The notes under the pieces are model-generated. The model was not told the DNA's origin and searched no databases. It saw nothing but the letters and a program-made list of their open reading frames with translations. A stretch of DNA of 64,000 bases from Pseudomonadota bacterium (GTDB lineage Bacteria; Pseudomonadota; Alphaproteobacteria; Rhizobiales; Devosiaceae): contig JAEWLC010000043.1 of assembly GCA_023393475.1 (NCBI GenBank), positions 1-64,000 on the forward strand, given 5' to 3'. Within the stretch, counting starts at the first letter, position 1; each line of letters opens with the position of its first letter. The position numbers and the translations under genes are program-made. Positions 44,102 through 52,416 of the stretch are shown one piece after another.

Positions 44102-44896
44102 TCATGCGATCGACGCGGCCGGGATGGCGCGCTGTTCGACATAGTGGCCGTAGAGCGTCGTCAGGATGCTCACGCCGACCAGCATCTTCACCCAGCCGGT
44201 TGCCAGCGTCCACAGCAGCGCCAGGAAGCCGCCGATCGGCCCTGCCAGCATCAGCACGAATGCCGGGATATCGATGATGAGTGCCGCACCGGCCGAAATC
44301 ACGGCGAGAATGATGATCGGCACGTTCGCGCCGTTGGTTGCGGCCCAGGCCTGGCCGATGGTCAGCGGCTTGCCGACCGCCGAAGCGGGCAGGATCGGCC
44401 CGAGGCGATAGCCGACGATCAGCAGCGCCGCCAGCCCGAGGAGGCCGGTGATGACGCCGCCGACGATGCCGAGCAGCGGCACCGCGACGAGGCCCACGAC
44501 CGCCGTCACGACGAAGGACAGCACGAGGCCGATCACGCCGACGAGGATGGAGTAGCCGGCATAGGAGAGCATCCGGCTGCTGTTGAACGCCGGGAACTGC
44601 CCTTCGGGCACTTCATCGAGGAGGATGTAGCGGTGCCAGGCGACCGCGATCCAAACAAAGGCCACGATGGCCAGAACGGCAGTCAGCAAACCGACCGGCG
44701 CAGCGGAAAGCGATGCCGCTACCTGGTCCGGCTGCGTCGGCGCCGGGAACAGTAGGCCAAGCAGCAGGCTGGGAACGGCGTAGATGAGATAGAGCAGGCC
44801 GGTGATCTTCAGCGCGGTGCGCCAGTCGTTCAGCACAAGTCGCACGGAGTGCATAAAGATATCGACGCCCACGAAACGCTCCCAAATGTTCGTCAC
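44102..44896 (-). CDS. Polytopic membrane protein of unknown function
   Basis: The 264-residue protein has about six hydrophobic segments (roughly 28-50, 68-88, 110-140, 142-165, 195-215, 217-250). I do not recognise a named family; it resembles uncharacterised glycine/valine-rich inner membrane proteins of Hyphomicrobiales. The start is a GTG at 44896 with a weak GGGA upstream; an ATG 14 codons later is possible. It has its own terminator. Confidence 0.7.
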   Translation of the reverse strand: MTNIWERFVGVDIFMHSVRLVLNDWRTALKITGLLYLIYAVPSLLLGLLFPAPTQPDQVAASLSAAPVGLLTAVLAIVAFVWIAVAWHRYILLDEVPEGQFPAFNSSRMLSYAGYSILVGVIGLVLSFVVTAVVGLVAVPLLGIVGGVITGLLGLAALLIVGYRLGPILPASAVGKPLTIGQAWAATNGANVPIIILAVISAGAALIIDIPAFVLMLAGPIGGFLALLWTLATGWVKMLVGVSILTTLYGHYVEQRAIPAASIA

Positions 44897-44986
44897 GGTC
44901 CCAAGTTGGGCGCGACGCTAGCCCACGCGCCGGAGTCGCGGAAGCTTGGCGGACAAAATACTGTGGATGCTGGGACTGCGGTCTGC

Positions 44987-45310
44987 CTACTGGCAGGTGA
45001 TTTCCTGTCCGCTCGACCCTGTGAACCGGAACACGGTCCTGCCGGTGTCGTCGGTGCCGAAAACACCGCGCAGTTGCATCTCTTCGAGCGGACCGGACAG
45101 CGGATTGACGTCGGTGCCTGCCGAGGCGACTTGCCCTCCGGCGCTGTTTCCGGCCGCATCTTCGAACGAATAGTCCCCGGCAACGAACAGCGTCAGCTCG
45201 CCGAACGAGGCACCGGCCGCGTCGACGCAGGCATACACTCCGGGTGGCGGGAACTGCGCCAGGGCTGGTGTGGCGAGGAGGGCGAGGGCTGCGGCGAGTA
45301 GTGTGCGCAT
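44987..45310 (-). CDS. Small secreted protein of unknown function
   Basis: The 107-residue protein has a clear signal peptide (MRTLLAAALALLATPALAQF, cleaved after AQ) and a mature part with two cysteines (YACVDAAG and the terminal EITCQ), likely a disulfide in the periplasm. No family is recognised. I chose the ATG at 45310 since it starts the signal peptide; 17 more codons upstream are possible but not signal-like. It lies 61 bases downstream of rnhA in the same direction, and could be in the ispH operon. Confidence 0.7.
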   Translation of the reverse strand: MRTLLAAALALLATPALAQFPPPGVYACVDAAGASFGELTLFVAGDYSFEDAAGNSAGGQVASAGTDVNPLSGPLEEMQLRGVFGTDDTGRTVFRFTGSSGQEITCQ

Positions 45311-45371
45311 GCGCCGACTATCGGACAGGCGGGCGGGAGCGGCAACCTCCAGGTCGGTCACAAGCCCACGA

Positions 45372-45842
45372 TCAGACCGGGGGAACCAGCTCGTCCTTGC
45401 GGCCCTTGCGCTTGAACGGGGCCATGCCCTCGTTGGCCAGCTGGTCGGCGCGTTCGTTCATTTCGTCGCCGGCATGGCCCTTGACCCAGTGCCAGTTGAT
45501 CTTGTGGCGCTGCGTGGCGGCGTCGAGCGCCTGCCAGAGCTCGACATTCTTGACCGGCTTCTTGTCGGCGGTCCGCCAGCCGTTCTTCTTCCAGCCGTGG
45601 ATCCACTTGGTCAGCCCGTCCTTGACGTAGTTGCTGTCGGTGTGGAGTTCGACTTCGCACGGGCGCTTCAGCGCCGTCAGCGCCTCGATGGCCGCCGTCA
45701 GTTCCATCTGGTTGTTGGTGGTGAGCGGCGCGCCGCCCTTCAGGTCCCTGACCGTGTCGCCATGCTGCAGCACGGCACCCCAGCCACCCGGGCCGGGGTT
45801 GCCTGAACAGGCGCCATCGGTGTGGATGACGACCGAACTCAC
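45372..45842 (-). CDS. rnhA: Ribonuclease HI
   Basis: RNase HI degrades the RNA of RNA-DNA hybrids such as R-loops and primers. The 156-residue protein has the DEDD-type active site: D9 in IHTDGACSGNPG, the glutamate of NNQMELTAAIEA, the aspartate of ELHTDSNYV and the last one in KGHAGDEMNERAD. The start is GTG at 45842, which overlaps the GNAT stop as GTGA, so the genes are translationally coupled. Confidence 0.95.
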   Translation of the reverse strand: MSSVVIHTDGACSGNPGPGGWGAVLQHGDTVRDLKGGAPLTTNNQMELTAAIEALTALKRPCEVELHTDSNYVKDGLTKWIHGWKKNGWRTADKKPVKNVELWQALDAATQRHKINWHWVKGHAGDEMNERADQLANEGMAPFKRKGRKDELVPPV

Positions 45843-46366
45843 GCTGAGACCGGCCGGTCGTAGCGATACCACTCGCAATGGTGGCCGTGGTCGTTGTCGC
45901 CGGTATGGGTATAGACGCCGCCCAGCTTGCGCAGCACCTTCAGCGAGTTCTCGTTGCGCACGTCGGCAAGGCCGATGAAATACGGCCGGTCAGTCTCGCG
46001 GAAATACCAGTCCCGCAGCGCCGCGGCGGCCTCGAGGATGTAGCCGTTGCCCCAGTAATCCGGATACTGCGAATAGCCGATCTCGGGCACTTCGTCGGGT
46101 CCATAGACGCCGAAGCCGCAGCGGCCGACCAGCGCGCCGTCGGATTTCCGGGTCACGCGGAGCTTGCCCATCTTCTGGCGCTCGAACAGGTCGATCCAGT
46201 GGGCGAGCGCGTTGTCCATCTCTTCCTTCGACCAGGGCTGGCCGTGCTCGGTGAGATATTTCGCGACGGTGGGGTCGCCATGCAGGCGATAGAGGTCATC
46301 GATCTGGTCCGGACGCCAGCCGGAAAGGACGAGGCGTTCGGTTTCGAGCAAAGTCAGGTCAGTCAT
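45839..46366 (-). CDS. GNAT family N-acetyltransferase
   Basis: The 175-residue protein is a RimJ/RimL-like acetyltransferase (LLETERLVLSGWRPDQIDDL at the start, YSQYPDYWGNGYILEAAAAL as acetyl-CoA motif). The acceptor is unknown. It overlaps the ispH stop by 4 bases (ATGA) and the rnhA start by 4 bases, so ispH-GNAT-rnhA are one tightly packed operon. Confidence 0.88.
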   Translation of the reverse strand: MTDLTLLETERLVLSGWRPDQIDDLYRLHGDPTVAKYLTEHGQPWSKEEMDNALAHWIDLFERQKMGKLRVTRKSDGALVGRCGFGVYGPDEVPEIGYSQYPDYWGNGYILEAAAALRDWYFRETDRPYFIGLADVRNENSLKVLRKLGGVYTHTGDNDHGHHCEWYRYDRPVSA

Positions 46367-47337
46367 GCGGCAGGCGCGGCCCCCTGAGGAGCGCGCAACT
46401 CGCGCGGTAGATTGAAAACGATCCGTTCGCGCTGCTCCCCACTGGCGGAAACGGAAATATCGTAGCGCTGCGCAAAGGCCTCGATGACCTCGTCGACCAG
46501 CGTCTCGGGCGCCGAAGCGCCTGCAGTAATGCCGAGCGTCCTGATGCCCTCGAAGCGCGACCAGTCGATCCTGTCGGCGCGCTCGACCAGCGACGCATTG
46601 ATGCAGCCGTTGCGCTGGGCCACCTCGACGAGGCGGACCGAATTGGACGATTCCGGCGCGCCCACCACGATCATCGCATCGACGTTGGGCGCGACGCGCT
46701 TCACCGCTTCCTGCCGGTTGGTCGTGGCGTAGCAGATGTCTTCCTTGTGCGGCAGGCTGATCGCCGGGAAGCGCCGGCGCAGCACCTCGACGATGGCCGA
46801 GGTGTCGTCGACGCTGAGCGTCGTCTGCGTCACATAGGCGAGCTTTTCGGGATTGCGCGGCTGGAATGCCTCGGCGTCCTCGACAGTCTGGATCAGGCTG
46901 ATGGCGCCCTCGGGCAACTGCCCCATCGTGCCGATGACCTCGACATGGCCGGCATGGCCGATGAGGACGGTCTCGCGGCCCTCGGTGAAATGCCGGTTGG
47001 CCTCGATATGCACCTTGCTCACCAGCGGGCAGGTGGCATCGAGGAAGAACATGTTGCGCGCCCGCGCGCCCTCCGGCACCGATTTCGGCACACCGTGGGC
47101 AGAAAAGACGATCGGCGATTCGGTATCGGGGATTTCGTCGAGCTCCTCGACGAACACAGCGCCCTTCTGTTTCAGCCCGTCGACGACGTACTTGTTGTGC
47201 ACGATCGCATGCCGGACATAGACCGGCGCACCATAGCGCTCGAGCGCCAGTTCGACGATCTGGATGGCCCGATCGACGCCGGCGCAGAATCCGCGCGGCG
47301 CACAGAGCGTTATGTCCAAGTGCGGCCTTGTTTCCAT
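46363..47337 (-). CDS. ispH: 4-hydroxy-3-methylbut-2-enyl diphosphate reductase
   Basis: IspH is the last MEP pathway enzyme; it makes IPP and DMAPP with a [4Fe-4S] cluster. The 324-residue protein has the three cluster cysteines in CAPRGFCAGVDRAI (C12 or C18), DATCPLVSKVH and DICYATTNRQ, and the substrate-binding VGAPESSNS. The ATG at 47337 is chosen; a longer frame has no family match. It heads an operon with GNAT and rnhA and diverges from the PPDK-like gene (145 bases between starts). Confidence 0.95.
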   Translation of the reverse strand: METRPHLDITLCAPRGFCAGVDRAIQIVELALERYGAPVYVRHAIVHNKYVVDGLKQKGAVFVEELDEIPDTESPIVFSAHGVPKSVPEGARARNMFFLDATCPLVSKVHIEANRHFTEGRETVLIGHAGHVEVIGTMGQLPEGAISLIQTVEDAEAFQPRNPEKLAYVTQTTLSVDDTSAIVEVLRRRFPAISLPHKEDICYATTNRQEAVKRVAPNVDAMIVVGAPESSNSVRLVEVAQRNGCINASLVERADRIDWSRFEGIRTLGITAGASAPETLVDEVIEAFAQRYDISVSASGEQRERIVFNLPRELRAPQGAAPAA

Positions 47338-47482
47338 ACGAGAGCAGATGCTTTCAACGCTGGTGCAAGTCAAGTGCGGCTGCCGCCGCCATGGCTGCGG
47401 CCAAACGTGCCGCAACGCCCCCGTTGCGGTGCAACGGGCTGAACGGCAATATGTTTCGCAATGTTGGTGGGAAGGTGTCCCG

Positions 47483-49735
47483 GTGACCCTGGCTATGGAA
47501 ATGTTCGCAATCGCGCCCGCTACGGGTAAGGCGAACCTTTCCGCCGCGCAGGACGGGCTGCTGGTGGGCAAGGCCCTGTGGCTGAGCCGGGCCGCCGCCG
47601 CCGGTCTCGCGGTCGCTCCCACCATCGTCATCAGCCGCGCCGCGTGGAACGCGCTGCAGGAAGAGCGCAAGGCCGATGACGACCGGCTGCGCATCCACTG
47701 GGTGGCGACGCTGTTCCGCCTCGTCGGACGCGACGGCAGGCCCCCGGCGCTGGTCGTCCGTACCTCGGCCGGCACGCACAGCGCCGGGTTGATGCCGGCC
47801 CGGCCGGGGCTGAGCCCGCCGTCGAGCGAGACGGAATCGGTCGATCCGACCAAGCCGCTCGCCCGCGCCATCGCCGATGCCTTCGCTTCCTACGCGGCCT
47901 TCGACCCGCGCCCGGAGCGGCAGATCGTCATCGTGCAGGCCATGGCCGATGGCGACATCCGCCAACTGATGACGCGCGACACCCAGACCGGGGCCCTGGG
48001 CCCGGCCCCGGTGAACGGCGTGCCGTTCGGTTCTCTCCCCGCATCGGCCACCCGTTTCGTCGAAACGCTGGATGCTGCCGCTGGGCAGCACCTGGCCTGC
48101 ACGGTCTCCGTCGAGGGCGGGGTGATCCGGCTCCTCTCGGCGCGTGTCGTTTCCGCCTCGGCGGGTGCCGAACTCGAAGCTGCAGTCGATCGCGTGCAGC
48201 GCAGGACCTGGTCCGAGCGCGAGGCTGTGGCCCATATCGAGCCGGCCCGCCTGCAGCAGATGCTGCACCCGCGGCTGCGCTCGCCCGATACGGCGACGAT
48301 CCTTGCCGCAGGCCTCGGCGTATCGCCGGGTGCGGCCAGCGGCGTCATTGTCTTCAATGCCGAGGACGCGGCGCGGATGAAGGCGCGCGGGCGGCACTGC
48401 ATTCTCGTCGTCACCGAAACGGGCCCCACCGACATCGAGGGCATGAAGGCGGCGACCGGCATTCTCACGGCGCGCGGCGGCATGACCTCGCACGCGGGCG
48501 TCGTGGCCCGCATCACCGGCAAGCCGTGTGTCGCCGGCGTGCGCACGCTCAGCGTCAACCAGGCGGAACTGACCTGCAAGATCGGCAAGCGCGAGTTCCG
48601 CCAGGGCGACCGCATCACCATCGATGGCTCGGACGGCTCGGTCTATCTCGGCGCACTGCCGCTGGCCCAGCCCCATATCGGCGGCGCCATGGGCAAGCTC
48701 CTCGGCTGGTCCGACGCGTCGCGCCGGGTGAAGGTGCGCGCCAATGCCGAAACCGTCGAGGCAGTGAACACCGCAAAGAGTTTTGGCGCCGAAGGCATCG
48801 GGCTGGCACGCTCCGAGCACATGTTCTTCTCGCGCGAGCGCCTCGTCGCGCTGCGCCGGCTGATCCTCTCGGAGGATGCCGACGATCGCGCCGCCGCGCT
48901 CACGGGCCTCGTCGAGTACCAGACCATCGACTATTCCGAGATATTCACGGCGATGAAGGGCCAGCCCGTGACAGTGCGGCTGTTCGATCCGCCGCTGCAC
49001 GAGTTCCTGCCGCGCACCGACGAAGACATCGAGGAGACGGCGCAATCGCTCGGGCTCGAGGTCCGGGCGCTGAAGCTTCGGCTCGACCGCATCGCCGAGA
49101 CCAACCCGATGCTCGGCCATCGCGGCGTGCGGCTTGCCATCACCTATCCCGAAATCCTGAAGATGCAGATCGAGGCGCTCTGCGCCGGTGTGCGCGAAGC
49201 TTCGATGCGGCAATCCGAACCCGTGACGCTCGAGGTCATGGTGCCGTTCGTCTCGACCGTTTCCGAGGTCGTCGAGATCAAGCGCCAGACCTATGCCATC
49301 GTCGAACAGGCCAAGCTCCCCGCCGCCGCTCGCGAGCGCTTCAGCTTCGGCACCATGATCGAGCTGCCGCGCGCCTGCCTACGGGCGGGGGAGATCGCCG
49401 AGCATGTCGACTTCTTCTCGTTCGGCACCAACGACCTGACGCAGACGACCTACGGCATCTCGCGCGACGATGCCCCGGCGTTCCTCTCGGCCTATCAGCG
49501 CAAGGGCCTCTACGATTTCGATCCGTTCGTGACGCTCGACCAGAAGGGCGTGGGCGAGATGATCACCATGGCCATCGAGCGCGGCCGTCGCGCCAATCCG
49601 GGCCTCAAGATCGGCATCTGCGGGGAGCATGCGGGCGACCCGGAGTCGCTCAGCTTCTTCGCCAGGCTCGACGTCGACTATGTGAGTTGCAGCCCCTATC
49701 GCGTGCCGGTGGCGCGCCTGACGCTCGCGCAATAA
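47483..49735 (+). CDS. PPDK-like PEP-binding protein with shortened ATP-grasp part
   Basis: The 750-residue protein has the swivelling phosphohistidine domain with H337 in GGMTSHAGVV and a C-terminal PEP/pyruvate TIM barrel with NPMLGHRGVRL, TNDLTQTTYGISRDDA and the catalytic C713 in GICGEHAGDP, as in pyruvate phosphate dikinase (about 880 residues). The N-terminal part is about 130 residues shorter and poorly conserved; only fragments (VVRTSAGTHSAGLM, LQQMLHP) recall the ATP-grasp module, so ATP use is doubtful. GTG at 47483 with AAGG 8 bases upstream is chosen as start. Confidence 0.85.
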   Translation: MTLAMEMFAIAPATGKANLSAAQDGLLVGKALWLSRAAAAGLAVAPTIVISRAAWNALQEERKADDDRLRIHWVATLFRLVGRDGRPPALVVRTSAGTHSAGLMPARPGLSPPSSETESVDPTKPLARAIADAFASYAAFDPRPERQIVIVQAMADGDIRQLMTRDTQTGALGPAPVNGVPFGSLPASATRFVETLDAAAGQHLACTVSVEGGVIRLLSARVVSASAGAELEAAVDRVQRRTWSEREAVAHIEPARLQQMLHPRLRSPDTATILAAGLGVSPGAASGVIVFNAEDAARMKARGRHCILVVTETGPTDIEGMKAATGILTARGGMTSHAGVVARITGKPCVAGVRTLSVNQAELTCKIGKREFRQGDRITIDGSDGSVYLGALPLAQPHIGGAMGKLLGWSDASRRVKVRANAETVEAVNTAKSFGAEGIGLARSEHMFFSRERLVALRRLILSEDADDRAAALTGLVEYQTIDYSEIFTAMKGQPVTVRLFDPPLHEFLPRTDEDIEETAQSLGLEVRALKLRLDRIAETNPMLGHRGVRLAITYPEILKMQIEALCAGVREASMRQSEPVTLEVMVPFVSTVSEVVEIKRQTYAIVEQAKLPAAARERFSFGTMIELPRACLRAGEIAEHVDFFSFGTNDLTQTTYGISRDDAPAFLSAYQRKGLYDFDPFVTLDQKGVGEMITMAIERGRRANPGLKIGICGEHAGDPESLSFFARLDVDYVSCSPYRVPVARLTLAQ

Positions 49736-49946
49736 CGCCTCACATTTACGTCAGTATCGCTGCCACATTTCGCCCGGACATTGCCCGCGCTTGGTCACGC
49801 TCGGCCCAATCTGACGCCAGATTCAGCCTGTTTACCTCCGGCTAACCCTAAACCCGCATTATCGCGACGTCCGGCATTTGCGTCACAGTTTAATTGAATT
49901 GCCGGCGCGTCGTGTTGCGTACCCGCGTGGATAGTAAAGCGTTCTG

Positions 49947-50978
49947 ATGGCCCACTACCGGACCACCCCCTTGCACAGGGCTCGCAAAGAGTTCGTCGTG
50001 CTCAAGGCCTGCGCAGGTGTCGCGCTTGCCGCTTTCGCCATTGCCGGACTGACCGGCGCCGCACATGCCCCCGACATGGGGTCGCGTGCAGCTTACGAGG
50101 CCAGCCTCACCAAACCCAAGATCACCCGAGATGGTTCCGATGTGATCATCACCGGATCGATCGGCAACATCTTCCTCTCGCAGAGCTTCGTCGGCACCAA
50201 CAAGGCGCTGAAGCAGGATCGCTCGCGACCCGAAGTGGCCCTTGCCGAGGTCACGCGCAGCTTCGAAGGCATACGCGCCCAGATCGCTGCGAGCCGCAAG
50301 GGCATGATCCCGGTCGGCACCAAGGACGAGACGGCGACGGCATCGGCCGAGCCGGCCGTCACCACGACACCGCCGTCGATGCCGGTCGCAGTCGCCGCCG
50401 TCGATCCGGAGCTGACGACACCGGCCCTGGATGCCATCGAAGGCCTCGCCGGCAGCGGCGCACCGACGCCGCGCACTATGTCGGAGAAGCTCGCCTATGC
50501 GCGCGCCGACCTGCCTGCCACGGTCTTCGACGGCCCGCTGGTCGACAAGAAGGGCAAGAAGGTCTCCGACAAGGAACTCTGGTGCATGGCGACCGCCATC
50601 TACTTCGAGGCCCGCGGCGAGAGCTATCGCGGCCAGGTCGCGGTGGGGCAGGTGGTGATGAACCGCGTCGCCCATAAGCTCTACCCGGACACTATCTGCG
50701 GCGTCGTCTACCAGAACCAGAGCAAGCGCAACGCCTGCCAGTTCTCCTTCGCCTGCGACGGCATCCCGGAACGGGTGACCGAGCAGAAGGCCTGGGACCA
50801 GGCGATGAAGATCGCCAAGGACGTCGTGTCGGGCAAGGAGTACATCGCCGATGTGGGCTACTCGACGCACTACCACGCGACCTACGTCTACCCGCACTGG
50901 GCCCCGCGCATGAAGAAGAACACGAAGATCGGCATGCACGTCTTCTACCAGTTCAAGCGTGGCTGGAAGTTTGGCTGA
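49947..50978 (+). CDS. SleB-type cell wall hydrolase
   Basis: This is a hydrolase of the SleB/Hydrolase_2 family, which cuts peptidoglycan as a lytic transglycosylase. The 343-residue protein has a signal-anchor-like N-terminal segment (LKACAGVALAAFAIAGLTGA), a long low-complexity linker (about 60-200), and the catalytic domain from about residue 210 with YFEARGES (catalytic E221) and CQFSFACDG, plus STHYHATYVYPHW near the end. It converges with the histidine kinase gene with only 7 bases between stops. Confidence 0.9.
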   Translation: MAHYRTTPLHRARKEFVVLKACAGVALAAFAIAGLTGAAHAPDMGSRAAYEASLTKPKITRDGSDVIITGSIGNIFLSQSFVGTNKALKQDRSRPEVALAEVTRSFEGIRAQIAASRKGMIPVGTKDETATASAEPAVTTTPPSMPVAVAAVDPELTTPALDAIEGLAGSGAPTPRTMSEKLAYARADLPATVFDGPLVDKKGKKVSDKELWCMATAIYFEARGESYRGQVAVGQVVMNRVAHKLYPDTICGVVYQNQSKRNACQFSFACDGIPERVTEQKAWDQAMKIAKDVVSGKEYIADVGYSTHYHATYVYPHWAPRMKKNTKIGMHVFYQFKRGWKFG

Positions 50979-50985
50979 CAAGCCG

Positions 50986-52236
50986 TTACGCCGCCTTCAC
51001 AACCTCATCCGCCGGTAGCGGCAGGCTGACGGCCACGGTCGTCCCCAGCCCCTGCCGGCTGTCGATGGCCAGATGCCCGCCGCTGAGTTCGGCGATGGCG
51101 CGCGAGATGGCAATGCCGAGCCCCGCGCCCTCGCGGTCCCGTGTCAGTGCCGAGTCGCCGAACACGAAGGGCTGCGACAGCGTCGCGAGCCGCTCCGCCG
51201 ACATGCCGATGCCGGTGTCGGTCACTTCGAGCACCACCCCGTCGGCCGCCGCATAGGCCGCGAGCGTCACCTTGCCGCCGCGCGGCGTGAAGCGAACCCC
51301 ATTCTCGACGAGGTTGGAAACCATCCGCTCGAGCGCGAAGCGGTCGGCCGTCAGCACGGCATTGCATGGCCCGCCGAGGCCGAACGTCACCCCCGCCGCC
51401 TGCGCCTGCCCGGTATAGCGGCGGAAGACGGCGAGCAGCAGCTCATCGGCGGTGAAGCGATCGCGCCGCAACTCGCGCCGCCCGCCCTCGAGCTCGGCGA
51501 GTTCGAGGATCGAGCCGAAGAAGCCGAGCAGCCGCTCGCCCGACGATTTCACCGCCTCGACATAGCCCAGGTACTTGGCGTCGCCGAGCGGGCCGAACGG
51601 CTGCTGACGCATCATATCGGCAAAGCCGATGATGTGGTTGAGGGGAGTGCGGATATCGTGGCTGAGATGCGCGAGAAAGGTCGTCTTGGATCGGCTGGCC
51701 GCTTCGGCGCGCAGCTTTTCCTCGTGGTAGCGGCGCGCCAGCAGCCGCTGCTCCTCGCGAATCGATGTGAGCAGCTGCGTGGTGCGGCGGCTCTCGGTGA
51801 CGTCCATTACGAGCGTGACGAAGCCCGAGCCCTCGAGCGGGCGCTCCTCGATCAGCAGCGTCGAGCCATCCTCGCGATGCAGCTCCAGCAGCCGGTTCTC
51901 CCAGTCCTCGCGGACCGATTGCATGTAGCCGCCCTGGGCCAGCGTCTTCACCACCTCGTGGTAGGCGGCGCCGAGGGGCAGGGTGTCGACGCGCAGGCGC
52001 TCGGCGAAGCGGCTGTTGCTCGCCACGAGGCACGCATCGGCGCTCCAGCAGGCGACCCCGAAGGGCAGGGTTTCGATGAGCGTTGCGTATCCCGTGGTCC
52101 CGGTGCGGCCACCGACGCGCGCGAGCAGCTTCTCCAGTGCGCTGATGAGGGTACGTCGCAACCAGCTGCGACGCGCCACGGCATCAGGCGCACGGAATCG
52201 CTTCGCATCGTCGCCGGATTGCTCCGTCGGCCGCAT
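50986..52236 (-). CDS. PAS-domain sensor histidine kinase
   Basis: The 416-residue protein has a PAS domain (about 50-145), a HisKA dimerisation domain with H193 in LAHLSHDIRTPLNHIIGF, and an ATPase domain with VENGVRFTPRGG, DTGIGM and GAGLGIAI. No clear membrane segment is seen, so it may be soluble or peripherally bound. It resembles the cell-cycle kinase group of alphaproteobacteria (PleC/DivJ-like H box), but the assignment is not secure. The ATG at 52236 has GGAG 7 bases upstream. Three GANTC sites lie 59-138 bases upstream. No response regulator gene is adjacent. Confidence 0.88.
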   Translation of the reverse strand: MRPTEQSGDDAKRFRAPDAVARRSWLRRTLISALEKLLARVGGRTGTTGYATLIETLPFGVACWSADACLVASNSRFAERLRVDTLPLGAAYHEVVKTLAQGGYMQSVREDWENRLLELHREDGSTLLIEERPLEGSGFVTLVMDVTESRRTTQLLTSIREEQRLLARRYHEEKLRAEAASRSKTTFLAHLSHDIRTPLNHIIGFADMMRQQPFGPLGDAKYLGYVEAVKSSGERLLGFFGSILELAELEGGRRELRRDRFTADELLLAVFRRYTGQAQAAGVTFGLGGPCNAVLTADRFALERMVSNLVENGVRFTPRGGKVTLAAYAAADGVVLEVTDTGIGMSAERLATLSQPFVFGDSALTRDREGAGLGIAISRAIAELSGGHLAIDSRQGLGTTVAVSLPLPADEVVKAA

Positions 52237-52294
52237 CAAGTTCTCCGCCTATGTGATTGGGACGACCCAGTGATTTGCCCAGTGATGAGACTTT

Positions 52295-52374
52295 GAATCC
52301 GCTTCGCCGTCACTGTCCAGAGGGGTGCTCGGGAGCAGCGGCGGCGAAGCGCAAAATCATGAGTCGGCTGAATC
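52295..52374. promoter_or_regulatory. Cluster of three GANTC sites upstream of the histidine kinase
   Basis: GAATC at 52295-52299, GAGTC at 52361-52365 and GAATC at 52370-52374 are CcrM methylation sites. The last two lie in the space of 14 bases. They are 59-138 bases upstream of the histidine kinase start, in its likely promoter, which could make expression methylation-sensitive (inference). Confidence 0.45.
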
Positions 52375-52416
52375 ACTTAGCCGCAGAAGAAAAATTCTTC
52401 TAACGGTAAGGTTCTG

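Noticed and set aside
47354..49213. Long minus-strand frame opposite the PPDK-like gene
   Set aside because: Antisense shadow with histidine/arginine/glycine-rich composition and no motif; the plus-strand protein has clear catalytic motifs.
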